Source: JADKHC01 sp047600805 (lineage in GTDB: Bacteria; Verrucomicrobiota; Verrucomicrobiia; Opitutales; Opitutaceae). Taken from it: a stretch of 64,000 nucleotides of DNA. The DNA lies in the NCBI GenBank assembly GCA_047600805.1, contig JASGKG010000001.1, positions 2,418,001 through 2,482,000 on the forward strand, written 5' to 3'. The notes under the pieces are model-generated. The model searched no databases, was not told the origin of the DNA, and worked only from the letters and a program-made list of their open reading frames with translations. Numbering within the stretch: position 1 is the stretch's first letter; every line of letters begins with the position of its first letter. The position numbers were made by a program, and so were the translations under genes. This document shows, piece by piece, positions 26,650-35,431 of this stretch.

Positions 26650-27180
26650 CTACAGGGACAACAATTTCGCCCACAAATATCGAAACGACCGCGCAAACTC
26701 CTGCGGCCGTTCTGCAATTGCGCGAGTGATTTCATCGGGCGCAAACCAATCCCCGCGCTCAATCTCCGCCGGATGCAGCACAAAAGGGCCTTCCGACTCT
26801 AACTTGTAGACCCAGACAAACTCGTTGCCGGTGTCGGCGCACGCGGAAACACGCAAGATCGGCGTCAGCAAATGGGAACCCGCGATGGCGAGCCCGATTT
26901 CCTCGATCAGCTCCCGAACGGCGGCCGGCACGTAATCCTCGCCAGAATCGAGGTGCCCAGAACACGAAGAATCCCAGCAACCCGGCGCCGAGTCTTTTAA
27001 CATTGAGCGTTTTTGCAGAAATACTTGGCCGCGCTTGTTAAACACCAGCACGTGAACTGCGCGATGCAGAAGCCCTCGGCCATGAACCTCGCGGCGCGTG
27101 GCTTGGCCCACGACTTCGTCGCGGTCGTTCACTACGTCGAAAATCTCGTCGCCGCGCTGGGCAGATAGCTGAGTTGTCAT
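26650..27180 (-). CDS. NUDIX hydrolase (isopentenyl-diphosphate isomerase-like)
   Basis: A 176-residue protein with a full Nudix box, GHLDSGEDYVPAAVRELIEE, at about residues 75-97, including the G, the E at 81, and REL.EE.G. Such enzymes hydrolyse nucleoside diphosphates linked to other moieties. The N-terminal EIFDVVNDRDEVVGQATRRE and the HVLVFNKRGQVFLQKRS segment resemble the IDI-like / YfcD subfamily, which includes isopentenyl-diphosphate isomerases and unassigned hydrolases. The catalytic Cys of true IDI is not clearly in place. It is a single gene, convergent with the FAD protein and divergent from the next gene. Confidence 0.85.
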   Translation of the reverse strand: MTTQLSAQRGDEIFDVVNDRDEVVGQATRREVHGRGLLHRAVHVLVFNKRGQVFLQKRSMLKDSAPGCWDSSCSGHLDSGEDYVPAAVRELIEEIGLAIAGSHLLTPILRVSACADTGNEFVWVYKLESEGPFVLHPAEIERGDWFAPDEITRAIAERPQEFARSFRYLWAKLLSL

Positions 27181-27266
27181 GAGAGGAGGGAAATCTGGAA
27201 AATTTTCTAGGCTTGTGGCTGAGAGCGGAACGTGTCCTTTCGTGGGCTAAAATTGTCTATTGCTCC

Positions 27267-27728
27267 ATGCCAAAAATCGAGGTCAACAAAGTCGCAGAGA
27301 TTCTGAAGAAGAATCAGATCGATCCCAAGCTCCTGCGCCAGATCGTGGAAGAGATGAACGTCTTGACGCAGGCTGAGACGGACGAAGAAAAACCACCCGC
27401 GGTCAAAAAGCAGTGGGCCGTTCTCGTCTCTGACCCCGAAGGGCGCTTACCGAAGAACGATTTCGTGGCGTGGGTTCTGCAGATCCCAGAAGACGAAAGC
27501 ATCGTGACGACGCAGGATCGCATTTGCCGGGCGACGTACGAATTTAACACCACGAAAAAAGGCCGCCTCTTGCCGCCGAAGACCATCGGTGAAGCCATCG
27601 AAGCCGTTCCGGCCAAGCATTTCAAAGAAGTCGGCGTTTGGGTTAAGACCAAGACGCCGGTTTTGATGCTGAAGACCGACAACGAAATTCCGATGGAAGG
27701 AAAAATCTCCAAGAAAGACTTGGAGTAA
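27267..27728 (+). CDS. Uncharacterised protein, 153 residues
   Basis: I do not recognise this protein. It has no signal peptide, membrane span or cysteine cluster. It is rich in Lys, Glu and Val, with an N-terminal helical portion (KIEVNKVAEILKKNQID, LRQIVEEMNVL), a beta-like centre (KKQWAVLVSDPEGRLP) and repeated Lys/Thr/Pro segments. Coding is supported by good codon usage and by the ATG start at 27267, close to the preceding promoter-like spacer. A longer frame opens at 27213, but the extra N-terminus (MWLRAERVLSW...) is not protein-like and lies in the spacer. The stop is eight bases from the 3' end of the convergent glutamine cyclotransferase gene. Confidence 0.7.
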   Translation: MPKIEVNKVAEILKKNQIDPKLLRQIVEEMNVLTQAETDEEKPPAVKKQWAVLVSDPEGRLPKNDFVAWVLQIPEDESIVTTQDRICRATYEFNTTKKGRLLPPKTIGEAIEAVPAKHFKEVGVWVKTKTPVLMLKTDNEIPMEGKISKKDLE

Positions 27729-27736
27729 CCGTCCTG

Positions 27737-28582
27737 CTACGGCAGCGCTTTCAGCCGCACCTCGAACAACGTCGGCCAGCGCTTCCCCGTGACGAAAAGC
27801 CGTCGCGACGCGGAATCGTACGCGATGCCATTCAGCACGTCCACGTCGGCCGTCCTTTCGGCCAAACTGAGCAGGCCGGAAAAATCGATCACTCCGCGGA
27901 CGACACCGGTTTGAGGATCGATGCGAACCACCTGGTCCGTTTGCCAAACATTCGCGAATATTTCTCCGTTGATATACTCGAGCTCGTTGAGCTGTGCCTG
28001 CGGTATTCCTTCGAGGGTAACATCCACGGTGCGCACCACTAGAAAGGTCTGCGGGTCGAGAAAGCGCAGCCGACTCGTTCCGTCGCTCATGATCAAAACC
28101 TGACCGTCGGTCGTCAGCCCCCACCCTTCGCCGTCGTATTTAAATTCGCCCAGCGCCTGAAACGTATGTGCGTTGTAGACGAAGCAACGCTGGTTTTGCC
28201 AAGTGAGCTGGTACGCGCGTTCTCCCAAAACGGCCAGACCCTCCGCAAAATAGACCGGCGAAAGCGTCACCATTTTCAGCGGCTTGCCCGTTTCGATGTT
28301 CACCTCGCGCAAGCTGGAGGCGCCATTCAGCCCGGTGCTTTCCAACAAGCTTCCGTCCTGGAAAAGCAGCCCTTGCGTAAACGCGTTCCGATCGTGAGGC
28401 CAAGTGGACACCACTTCGTAAGTGTAGCGCACGGGCTTCGGCGGCGCGCTCACGCGGTCCCACACGGGAGAAGCTGGGATACTCGGCTCGCCAACCACCT
28501 TGTTTTTTGAGCAACCCGCAAACGCAAAAGCTACGACCACTACGAAGAGGAGCCGCCGATAAACCGGATTTGCGTTTTTCAC
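27737..28582 (-). CDS. Glutaminyl-peptide cyclotransferase (lipoprotein)
   Basis: Bacterial/plant-type glutamine cyclotransferase (PF05096, beta-propeller), converting N-terminal Gln of peptides to pyroglutamate. The 281-residue product (GTG start at 28582) has a lipoprotein signal (LLFVVVVAFAFAGC) and the family blocks YEVVSTWPHDRNAFTQGLLF, LLESTGLNGASSLREVNIET, YFAEGLAVLGERAYQLTW and LNELEYINGEIFANVW, with VLNGIAYDSASRRLFVTGKRW near the end. A TTG at 28618 would lengthen the leader by 12 residues. It is therefore exported and anchored to a membrane face. The gene is divergent from the peptidase gene 45 bp away. Confidence 0.88.
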   Translation of the reverse strand: MKNANPVYRRLLFVVVVAFAFAGCSKNKVVGEPSIPASPVWDRVSAPPKPVRYTYEVVSTWPHDRNAFTQGLLFQDGSLLESTGLNGASSLREVNIETGKPLKMVTLSPVYFAEGLAVLGERAYQLTWQNQRCFVYNAHTFQALGEFKYDGEGWGLTTDGQVLIMSDGTSRLRFLDPQTFLVVRTVDVTLEGIPQAQLNELEYINGEIFANVWQTDQVVRIDPQTGVVRGVIDFSGLLSLAERTADVDVLNGIAYDSASRRLFVTGKRWPTLFEVRLKALP

Positions 28583-28627
28583 GGCGTCAGTGGCTAATCG
28601 TCGCCAGATTTTAATCAACTCTTCCCT

Positions 28628-29758
28628 GTGCCAAAACCTTCAACGCTTCTTTACGCCGATTCCGCCCATAACGCGGACCAGCTGTATTTCGGACGCGTCA
28701 ACGTGCCCGATCCGTTCATCTCGTTCAAACTCCGCGGCAAAAAATACGCCGTGGTGAGCGCCCTTGAGTTCGGCCGCGTAAAACGAGATTCCGATTTCGA
28801 TGTCGTGCTGCCGCTCGAACTCTGGGCGAAAAAAGCCAAGGAACGTTTCGCAGCCGCTCGCATCACAGCCGCCGAAGTGATCGCGGTGCTCGCGCAGAAA
28901 TACCGACAAAAAAAGTTTCTGGTGGCCGAAGACTTCCCCGCCGGGGTAGCGAGCAAACTTTCCAAGCATGGCCTCAAAATCGAAATCGCCGACGGTCCGC
29001 TCTTTCCTGAGCGCGAAATAAAATCCGCCGCCGAAGCGGCAGCGATTCGCGAAGGAAATCGTTGCAGCGCCGCAGGCATTCTCGCTGCGGAAACAGTTCT
29101 TCGCGCGAGCAGGATCAGAAACGGCCGCTTGTTCTATCGCGGCGCCGAGCTCACCTCCGAGCGGCTCAAACTTGCCGTCGAAATGGCGTGTCTGGAAGCC
29201 GGTTCGGTCTCGCTCGACACGATCGTCGCTGGCGGTGACCAAGCCTGTGATCCGCACGAACGCGGGCACGGGCCGATCCGCGCGAACCAGCTCATCATCG
29301 TCGACGTTTTCCCCCGCGTAAACGCCACCGGCTATCACGGTGACATGACGCGCACTTTTCTCAAAGGCCGCGCCTCCGACGCGCAACGCAACTTGGTGGT
29401 CGCCGTGCGCGATGCCCAACTCGCTGCTCTCACCAAAATCCGCGCCGGCATAAATGGCCGCGTAGCTCACCAAGCCGTTTGCGATCTCTTCGCAGCGCGC
29501 GGTTACGAAACAAAACATACCGGCAAAGGCTCCGTTGGATTTTTCCACGGCACCGGGCACGGTCTCGGGCTGGCAGTGCACGAGCCGCCGCGAGTGAGCA
29601 CCGTGGATTACATTTTGAAAAAAGGTTCAGTCGTTACCGTCGAACCAGGACTTTATTACCCCGGACTCGGCGGTTGCCGCATCGAAGACGTTGTTCAAGT
29701 CACCGACGGGCGCCCGAAAATGCTTTCCGAATGCCACTACAATTGGGAAATTCAATAA
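28628..29758 (+). CDS. M24-family Xaa-Pro peptidase
   Basis: Metallopeptidase of the pita-bread fold, removing N-terminal residues from Xaa-Pro peptides. In the 376-residue product, an N-terminal creatinase-like domain (about 1-150) precedes the catalytic part. The five metal ligands are visible: IVDVFPRVNATGYHGDMTRTF (two Asp), HGTGHGLGLAVHEPPRV (His), VVTVEPGLYY (Glu) and CRIEDVVQVT (Glu). The start is GTG at 28628, with ATG not available nearby. It is divergent from the glutamine cyclotransferase gene and three bases before hldA, so it may be cotranscribed with the heptose genes. Confidence 0.9.
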   Translation: MPKPSTLLYADSAHNADQLYFGRVNVPDPFISFKLRGKKYAVVSALEFGRVKRDSDFDVVLPLELWAKKAKERFAAARITAAEVIAVLAQKYRQKKFLVAEDFPAGVASKLSKHGLKIEIADGPLFPEREIKSAAEAAAIREGNRCSAAGILAAETVLRASRIRNGRLFYRGAELTSERLKLAVEMACLEAGSVSLDTIVAGGDQACDPHERGHGPIRANQLIIVDVFPRVNATGYHGDMTRTFLKGRASDAQRNLVVAVRDAQLAALTKIRAGINGRVAHQAVCDLFAARGYETKHTGKGSVGFFHGTGHGLGLAVHEPPRVSTVDYILKKGSVVTVEPGLYYPGLGGCRIEDVVQVTDGRPKMLSECHYNWEIQ

Positions 29759-29761
29759 CCA

Positions 29762-30739
29762 ATGATCGCCGTTAACGTCGCCAAGGATCTCCTGCAAAAA
29801 ATATCGCGCCTGAGAATTCTCGTGATCGGCGATGTCATGCTCGATCACTACATTTGGGGTGATGCCACGCGCATCTCGCCCGAAGCGCCGGTGCCTGTGG
29901 TGGATATCGCCCGCGATAGCTACACCGCGGGCGGCGCGGCCAACGTGGCCCTCAACATCGCATCGCTTGGCGCGCAATGCACCGTCGCTGGCTATTTCAG
30001 CAACGACGAAGCCGGGAAAAAGCTCACGACCATCCTCGGCGATAAAGGAATTAAAAAAATCGCAACGCCAGGCACCGGCTCGACGATCGTGAAGACGCGC
30101 GTGCTGGTGCAGCACCAACAACTCTGTCGCTTGGATCGCGAAGCCGCGCCAAGTGCCTACCGCATCGATCCCGCCAAAATCGACTCACTTTTCAGCCAGG
30201 CAATCGCCGAATGTGACGCGGTGGTTTTCTCCGATTACGCCAAAGGAATTCTCACCGACGAGCTTGTCGAACGTGTGGGCAATCTCGCTCGCGCCGCAGG
30301 CAAGTTGCTCGCGCTCGATCCGAAACCAAAACGCAAGCTCCGCTTCCACGACCTCGATTTGATCACGCCGAATCGTCGCGAGGCTCTGCAATTGGCCGGC
30401 ATCGAACCAGAACCGCACTCACCTTTCCCGGCAACCGAAGTCTGCGCGCAACTTCACAAGCTTTACGCGACGCGCAATCTCGTGATCACGTTGAGCGAGG
30501 ACGGCATGCTCCTCTCAACCGACGGCAAAATCGGCAAAACGATTCCGACTGCCGCCCGCGAAGTCTACGACGTCTCCGGCGCTGGCGACACCGCGCTCGC
30601 CTCACTGGTTTTGGCCTTGGCGGCCGGTTCGGATTTGGAAGCCGCCGCACACTTCGCCAACGCCGCGTCCGGCGTGGTCGTCGGCAAGCTAGGCACCGCT
30701 ACCGTCAGCCCGGCCGAACTGCTCGCTTACGTGAAGTAA
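29762..30739 (+). CDS. hldA: D-glycero-beta-D-manno-heptose-7-phosphate kinase
   Basis: Ribokinase-family kinase that phosphorylates heptose 7-phosphate at O-1 in ADP-heptose synthesis for the LPS inner core. The 325-residue product starts with the kinase domain block ILVIGDVMLDHYIWGDATRI, SPEAPVPVVDI and GGAANVALNIASLGA near residue 58-72, the heptose kinase (RfaE domain I) signatures, and has the catalytic SGAGDTALASLVLAL near residue 278-292. Domain II (nucleotidyltransferase) is absent here, as in species with separate hldA and hldC. It is followed 32 bases later by gmhB. Confidence 0.93.
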   Translation: MIAVNVAKDLLQKISRLRILVIGDVMLDHYIWGDATRISPEAPVPVVDIARDSYTAGGAANVALNIASLGAQCTVAGYFSNDEAGKKLTTILGDKGIKKIATPGTGSTIVKTRVLVQHQQLCRLDREAAPSAYRIDPAKIDSLFSQAIAECDAVVFSDYAKGILTDELVERVGNLARAAGKLLALDPKPKRKLRFHDLDLITPNRREALQLAGIEPEPHSPFPATEVCAQLHKLYATRNLVITLSEDGMLLSTDGKIGKTIPTAAREVYDVSGAGDTALASLVLALAAGSDLEAAAHFANAASGVVVGKLGTATVSPAELLAYVK

Positions 30740-30771
30740 CGCCGCCGCCCAGTTCCTCGCCTCGCGTTACC

Positions 30772-31302
30772 ATGTCCAAAGCTCTCTTCATCGACCGCGA
30801 CGACACTCTGATCGCCGACAAAGTCTATTTGGCCGATCCCGCCGGCGTTGAACTTCTGCCCGGCGTACCTGAAGGGCTGAAACGAGCCCGCGATCTGGGA
30901 TATAAACTTTTTCTGTTCACCAACCAGTCCGGCATCGGGCGCGGTTACTACAAAATCGAGGCCTGCCATGCCGTGAACGCGCGCATGGAGGAGCTGATCG
31001 GCCTTCCCCGTCCGCTCTTCACGGAAATCGGCATCGCACCGGAAGCGCCGGACCAACCTTCGCTTTATCGAAAGCCCTCGCCTCGCTTCATCCTAGAGAT
31101 GATCGAGAAATATCAGCTGGAGCCGAACCAATGCATCATGGTGGGCGACCGCGAAAGCGACATCGAAGCAGGTCTCAACGCGAAGATCCGCTGCGCCGCT
31201 CTCTGCACATCTAAAGTCTCCGCGGAAAAATGGCGTGAGCTGGCGTATCCTGGCGTGCCGATTTACGCGAACTTCGCCGAATTCGCGAAAACACTCACCT
31301 AG
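30772..31302 (+). CDS. gmhB: D-glycero-beta-D-manno-heptose-1,7-bisphosphate 7-phosphatase
   Basis: HAD-IIIA phosphatase acting after hldA in ADP-heptose synthesis. The 176-residue product has the nucleophile block FIDRDDTLIADKVYL (Asp9 and Asp11), FLFTNQSGIGRGYYK (motif II region), YRKPSPRFILEMI and VGDRESDIEAGLNA (motif IV). The zinc loop with the Cys and His ligands found in E. coli GmhB is replaced by GIAPEAPDQPSLYRKP, which has none. HisB-N-like specificity is possible but adjacency to hldA favours GmhB. Confidence 0.85.
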   Translation: MSKALFIDRDDTLIADKVYLADPAGVELLPGVPEGLKRARDLGYKLFLFTNQSGIGRGYYKIEACHAVNARMEELIGLPRPLFTEIGIAPEAPDQPSLYRKPSPRFILEMIEKYQLEPNQCIMVGDRESDIEAGLNAKIRCAALCTSKVSAEKWRELAYPGVPIYANFAEFAKTLT

Positions 31303-31369
31303 ACCGAAACCGGTCGAAAGGTTGCGGTCCGCGCGTTTTTGACTCCACTCGGAATCAACCCGCACAACC

Positions 31370-32185
31370 ATGCCCGAACTCGCCGAAGTTGAATTCTTTC
31401 GAAAGCGTTGGAACGTCGGCCTGCGAAAGAAAGTGGAAGATACGCTGCTGCACGAGAAGGCCAAGGTTTTCCGCGGCTGCGATACGGCCGCCTTGATAAA
31501 ACACACTTCAGGCGCGACTTTGCTCTCTTCCGAGGCCGCGGCCAAACAGATGTTGTTCCGCTTTAGCGGTAACGTATGGCTCGGCATCCATCTCGGCATG
31601 ACAGGCGAACTCACGGTTCAACCCGCCGACTTCAGCCCGCGAAAGCACGACCATTTGGTTTTACGCCAGGAAAAACACAGTCTCGTCTTTAGCGATCATC
31701 GGCAGTTCGGCCGTGTCCAGTTTTCAATCGGATCAGCCGCTCCGACTTGGTGGGCATCGATCGCGCCGCCCATCCTTTCGGACGCATTTTCTGTCGAAGC
31801 TCTAGCCGACTTTTTGCGCCGGCGCTCGCGAACGGCAATCAAGCCCGTTCTGCTCATGCAAGAACGCTTCCCCGGAATCGGAAACTGGATGGCCGACGAA
31901 ATCCTCTGGCGCGCCGCCATTCACCCGAAGCAGCCGGCCGGTTCACTCACGCCGCAGCAAATCGCGACCTTGCACAAGGAATGCCGCTGGGTTTGCAAAG
32001 AAGCGCTGAAGATCATCGCCGTCGAAGGTAACGAACTACATCACCCGCCCAAGAGCTGGCTTTTCCCGCATCGCTGGGAGAACGGCGGCATTTGCCCGAA
32101 GACCGGCGCGAAGCTGATCCGGGAAGAAATCGGCGGCCGAACCACTTGCTGGTCACCTGCACGCCAGAAACTGCCCCCAAAATAG
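31370..32185 (+). CDS. mutM: Formamidopyrimidine-DNA glycosylase family protein (degenerate zinc finger)
   Basis: Base-excision repair enzyme removing oxidised purines. The 271-residue product starts MPELAEVEFF, giving the catalytic Pro1 (after Met removal) and Glu2. AAAKQMLFRF carries the beta-turn Lys57 equivalent, LGIHLGMTGEL follows, then FPGIGNWMADEILWRA, with the DNA-binding GIGN helix. The C-terminal finger is CPKTG ... GGRTTCWSPARQ: only one of the four usual zinc Cys is at its place, while the Arg and Gln of the motif remain. It is thus a zinc-less variant, as known in some Nei/Fpg relatives. Fpg and Nei-type substrate choice cannot be told from sequence alone. Confidence 0.87.
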   Translation: MPELAEVEFFRKRWNVGLRKKVEDTLLHEKAKVFRGCDTAALIKHTSGATLLSSEAAAKQMLFRFSGNVWLGIHLGMTGELTVQPADFSPRKHDHLVLRQEKHSLVFSDHRQFGRVQFSIGSAAPTWWASIAPPILSDAFSVEALADFLRRRSRTAIKPVLLMQERFPGIGNWMADEILWRAAIHPKQPAGSLTPQQIATLHKECRWVCKEALKIIAVEGNELHHPPKSWLFPHRWENGGICPKTGAKLIREEIGGRTTCWSPARQKLPPK

Positions 32186-32212
32186 CAGCTGCGGCGACGT
32201 CCCCGTGGACGA

Positions 32213-32563
32213 TCACGTGGACGAATCGGTGTCGGTGGTAAGCGGCGCGACTCCGCTTGATTGATTTTGCGCTTTCGCAGCGGCCGCTTTGGCGCGATCG
32301 GCATCACGTTTCTCGTCCAACGCTTTTTCGACCGCTTTCGCAGCGAGTTCTTTCGCAAGAAAACGGAAGCAAAAATAGGAAGTCACCAGTTGCACCGGCA
32401 TCGTGATCAAGCTCAACAGCCGTCCTTGGTTACGCACGTCGAACCCCGCCGCCATCCCGATCGCGTTGAATACGAAGCCCACCATCGACCAAGTCACCAC
32501 GTAGCACAGGACCATCACGATCCACGAAAGAAAGTAGTCGCTCGCTCTGAGTTTCGGCGCCAT
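32213..32563 (-). CDS. Uncharacterised two-span membrane protein
   Basis: A 116-residue protein with membrane segments at about residues 12-38 and 52-70 and a charged Ala/Lys/Glu/Asp-rich cytoplasmic tail (about 71-116). I do not recognise a family. The ATG at 32563 is favoured; a GTG at 32605 would prefix 14 residues (MELRFRKRLSNSGA) and also be possible. The gene is convergent with the Fpg gene 27 bp away and lies downstream of the M28 peptidase gene on the same strand (81 bp gap). Confidence 0.6.
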   Translation of the reverse strand: MAPKLRASDYFLSWIVMVLCYVVTWSMVGFVFNAIGMAAGFDVRNQGRLLSLITMPVQLVTSYFCFRFLAKELAAKAVEKALDEKRDADRAKAAAAKAQNQSSGVAPLTTDTDSST

Positions 32564-32643
32564 TGCACCCGAATTAGATAACCTTTTCCGAAAGCGCAAC
32601 TCCACAAGCCCCGTAGTTCAAAGGAGAACGCGATCAACACCGT

Positions 32644-33576
32644 TCATTTGCCAGCTCGTGGAGAAGAAAGAAGATCTTCGGCCGCATTCGATAAAGCCTG
32701 CACAGCTGCCCCCAAACGCACGTAATCCAGTGTCGCCGCCGTATCTGTGCGTTTATGATAGTGCTGGTTTCTGAAGGGCGCCGTGTCCGTGACCATCACG
32801 GCCGGGTAGCCCTCTTGCCAGAATGACCAATGGTCCGACCAGCCAACGCCCTGCAAACTTCCCGGAAGTGATGCGCTTTCGACGGGAATTGTTCCGCTGC
32901 GCTCGATCGTTGCCTTTACACGCCTAACCAGCGCCTTGGAATCGGTATTGCCGACGATCGCAAGGAAGTTGCCTCGCGACGGATAAAATAGGCTGAGCGG
33001 AAAAGGATAATGCTGGCTCTTCTTCTCATCGCGAAAAAGTCCCATCGATTCGAGCGCAAGCATCGCAACCACTTTGTCTCCATTCGCCTTGCAGCGGCGG
33101 GCATACACGCGGCTGCCCATCTGGTCCGTTTGGAAATACGGCGGCTCTTCGTTCACAAACGCGACAAAACGCAACGTGCGGCTAGGCGTGGCCGAAGCAA
33201 AACTTTCCGCCAGAGCCAAAAGCGCCGCCACCCCGCTGGCATTGTCATCTGCGCCCGGCGTCTGCGTTACCGTGTCGTAATGCGCACCGATCACCACGAT
33301 TTTCTCCGGCAGCGTCGAACCCCGCTTTTCCACTTCGATGTTTTCGCACGAAGCGAGCCCAACCATGTACGGCAATCGCCTCACCGTCCATCCGCTGGAC
33401 TCGAGCCGTTGCACGATGTAGTCGGCCGTTGTTTTGAGCGCGTCGGGATTCACCAAAGACCGCGGGCCGATCGTTTCGGCCAACATCGCCACGTCACTGC
33501 GCAACTGAGTTTCCAAAGCGTTACCGGGAACAGCGCCCCACACCGATGAAATTGACAAAAAAGTCCCTGCCATCAC
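32644..33576 (-). CDS. M28-family zinc aminopeptidase, secreted
   Basis: Exported zinc peptidase with two-metal active site. The 310-residue product has a short hydrophobic N-terminus (MMAGTFLSISSVWGA), likely a signal peptide, and the M28 motifs VVIGAHYDTV (His and Asp, about 92-101), ADDNASGVAALLALAE (Asp, about 108-123), FVNEEPPYF (catalytic and metal Glu), LALESMGLF, and SDHWSFWQEGYPAVMVTDTA (metal His) near the C-terminus. Function is presumably breakdown of peptides outside the inner membrane. A nearby gene (33665) diverges from it. Confidence 0.88.
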   Translation of the reverse strand: MMAGTFLSISSVWGAVPGNALETQLRSDVAMLAETIGPRSLVNPDALKTTADYIVQRLESSGWTVRRLPYMVGLASCENIEVEKRGSTLPEKIVVIGAHYDTVTQTPGADDNASGVAALLALAESFASATPSRTLRFVAFVNEEPPYFQTDQMGSRVYARRCKANGDKVVAMLALESMGLFRDEKKSQHYPFPLSLFYPSRGNFLAIVGNTDSKALVRRVKATIERSGTIPVESASLPGSLQGVGWSDHWSFWQEGYPAVMVTDTAPFRNQHYHKRTDTAATLDYVRLGAAVQALSNAAEDLLSSPRAGK

Positions 33577-33664
33577 GCCCGCAGCTCATCGAGTTTTCAG
33601 CTTCCAGAACTTACGCATTCACACATGCTACCTCACGCCCTGCTGTGCCAAACTTTTCCTAACC

Positions 33665-34423
33665 ATGTCTGCCGCCAAACAACGCTTGGATGAACTGCTC
33701 GTCGCACGAGGGCTGGCGGAAACGCGTTCGCAGGCGAAGGCGTTGATCATGTCCGGCCGCGTGCTTCGCGGAACGGAGCGTCTCGACAAACCAGGCAAGG
33801 AATACCCGAGCGATATCGAAATCACCTTGGAACAGCCACCGAAGTACGTGAGTCGAGGCGGCGAAAAACTCGCCGGTTTTCTCGAAAAGTTTCCCGTCGA
33901 CCTGCGCAACGTTCACCTTCTCGACGTCGGTGCTTCGACCGGTGGGTTCACCGATTGCGCGCTGCAAAACGGAGCAGCCAGCGCCGTCTGCGTCGATGTA
34001 GGGCGCGCGCAACTACACGCAAAACTCCGAGCCGACCCGCGAGTCACCAACCTTGAGCAAATCAACGCACGGCATCTCAAGCTCGGCGATTTGCCGCGAA
34101 ATGAGTTCGGTGCCGTCGTGATGGATCTCTCGTTTATTTCGCTCAAGTCGGTGCTGCCCGCCGTGTGGCCGTTTGTGAGCGCAGGCGGAATCCTCATCGC
34201 GCTCGTGAAGCCGCAGTTCGAGGCCGGCAAAGCAGAAGTCGATAAAGGTCGTGGCGTCATCCGGGATCCCGCCGTGCAGGAGGCGGTTCTGGCCGACATT
34301 ACGGCGTTCGCCACTACCCAACTTCCCGGCGCACTTCTCGTCGGCTCCATGGATTCACCGATCACCGGCACCGATGGAAATCGGGAGTTCCTCATCGGGC
34401 TGCGCAAGGTCGAGAGCACGTGA
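33665..34423 (+). CDS. tlyA: TlyA-family rRNA methyltransferase (S4-FtsJ)
   Basis: 23S/16S rRNA 2'-O-methyltransferase family, formerly called hemolysin A. The 252-residue product has an N-terminal S4 RNA-binding domain (RLDELLVARGLAETRSQAKA, YVSRGGEKLAG) at residues 1-70, and an FtsJ-like SAM domain from about 75: LLDVGASTGGFTDCALQNGA, VVMDLSFISLKSVLPA, and IALVKPQFEAGKAEV near 178-195. Length and domain order are those of TlyA. It is read divergently from the M28 peptidase gene. Confidence 0.92.
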   Translation: MSAAKQRLDELLVARGLAETRSQAKALIMSGRVLRGTERLDKPGKEYPSDIEITLEQPPKYVSRGGEKLAGFLEKFPVDLRNVHLLDVGASTGGFTDCALQNGAASAVCVDVGRAQLHAKLRADPRVTNLEQINARHLKLGDLPRNEFGAVVMDLSFISLKSVLPAVWPFVSAGGILIALVKPQFEAGKAEVDKGRGVIRDPAVQEAVLADITAFATTQLPGALLVGSMDSPITGTDGNREFLIGLRKVEST

Positions 34424-34552
34424 ACTCGCCGATGCGACAAAGAGCCGTTTAAGTCTCAACAAAAACCCGCCCACGGCTTCAGTTTCTATAACCGTTGAAT
34501 ACATTCCGTTTTTCTCAGTGACCTAAACGTCCCTCTGGTTCAAAACTAAGCC

Positions 34553-35404
34553 ATGCAACCGATCCGCAGCCTCGCCTTCGTCGTCAACACGCAAAAAAGC
34601 GGCGCCAACGAACTCGCCCAGGCATTGATGGATCTGGCGAGCTCGCGCGGAATCAAGATCAGCCATACCGAACAGTTTCCCATCCCCACGGGTTTTCTGA
34701 AAAACTGCGACGCGTGTTGCGTGATCGGCGGTGACGGAACTTTGCTGGGCGTCGTACGCGAATCAGCCCACCAACAGGTCCCGATCATCGGCGTCAACCG
34801 CGGCACATTGGGCTTTCTCACGACGTTTTCCGCCGACGAAGCCCGCGCGAAATTTCCGGCCTTGCTCGCCGGCGAATTTCGCATCGCGCAGCGCTCGTTG
34901 CTCCAATGTTCCGCCTGTGAGGGCAGCCAACAAGATCTGGCGCTCAACGACGTCCTCATAAAAGACGAGCGCACCTCGCGCTTGGTTCGTCTTGAGGTGT
35001 TCGCGGACGACGAGCTTGTCACCGAATACGTCTGCGACGGTCTGATTTTCTCTACGCCGACGGGTTCGACTGCCTACAACCTTTCGGCTGGCGGCCCCTT
35101 GATCAACCCCGACGCCGACGTCATCGCGATGACGCCGATTTGCCCGCACACCTTGAGCAATCGAACGATCATTTTCCGCCGCGGCGTGAAACTGCGTGTC
35201 ATCAACCGTAGCGATCCAGCCCGCCTGCTGGTCGCGATGGACGGCCAGCGAAATCTGATCACCTGCGAAGGCTCGCCGATCGAAATATCGGTTTCCAAGC
35301 TCGAGCTTCCGCTCGCCCAGCGCCTGGACTACTCGCACTTCTCTGTCATGCGAGCCAAGCTGAAGTGGAGCGGCGGATACACCGGCGCCGACCGGAACGA
35401 CTAA
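34553..35404 (+). CDS. nadK: NAD kinase
   Basis: Cytoplasmic enzyme making NADP from NAD. The 283-residue product has the signatures CCVIGGDGTLLGVVRES (GGDGT, about residues 57-70), GVNRGTLGFLTTFSADEA and FSTPTGSTAYNLSAGGPLI (about 163-182), with the two DGL and NPD segments of the NADK fold. Length is typical. The gene is alone, 129 bp after tlyA and 27 bp before the convergent SUI1-family gene. Confidence 0.95.
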   Translation: MQPIRSLAFVVNTQKSGANELAQALMDLASSRGIKISHTEQFPIPTGFLKNCDACCVIGGDGTLLGVVRESAHQQVPIIGVNRGTLGFLTTFSADEARAKFPALLAGEFRIAQRSLLQCSACEGSQQDLALNDVLIKDERTSRLVRLEVFADDELVTEYVCDGLIFSTPTGSTAYNLSAGGPLINPDADVIAMTPICPHTLSNRTIIFRRGVKLRVINRSDPARLLVAMDGQRNLITCEGSPIEISVSKLELPLAQRLDYSHFSVMRAKLKWSGGYTGADRND

Positions 35405-35431
35405 ATATTAGGAGTAGGTAGTGGTTTCGTT

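Noticed and set aside
27213..27266. Upstream extension of the 153-residue gene at 27267
   Set aside because: The extra 18 residues read as spacer sequence, and the ATG at 27267 begins a clear protein-like sequence.
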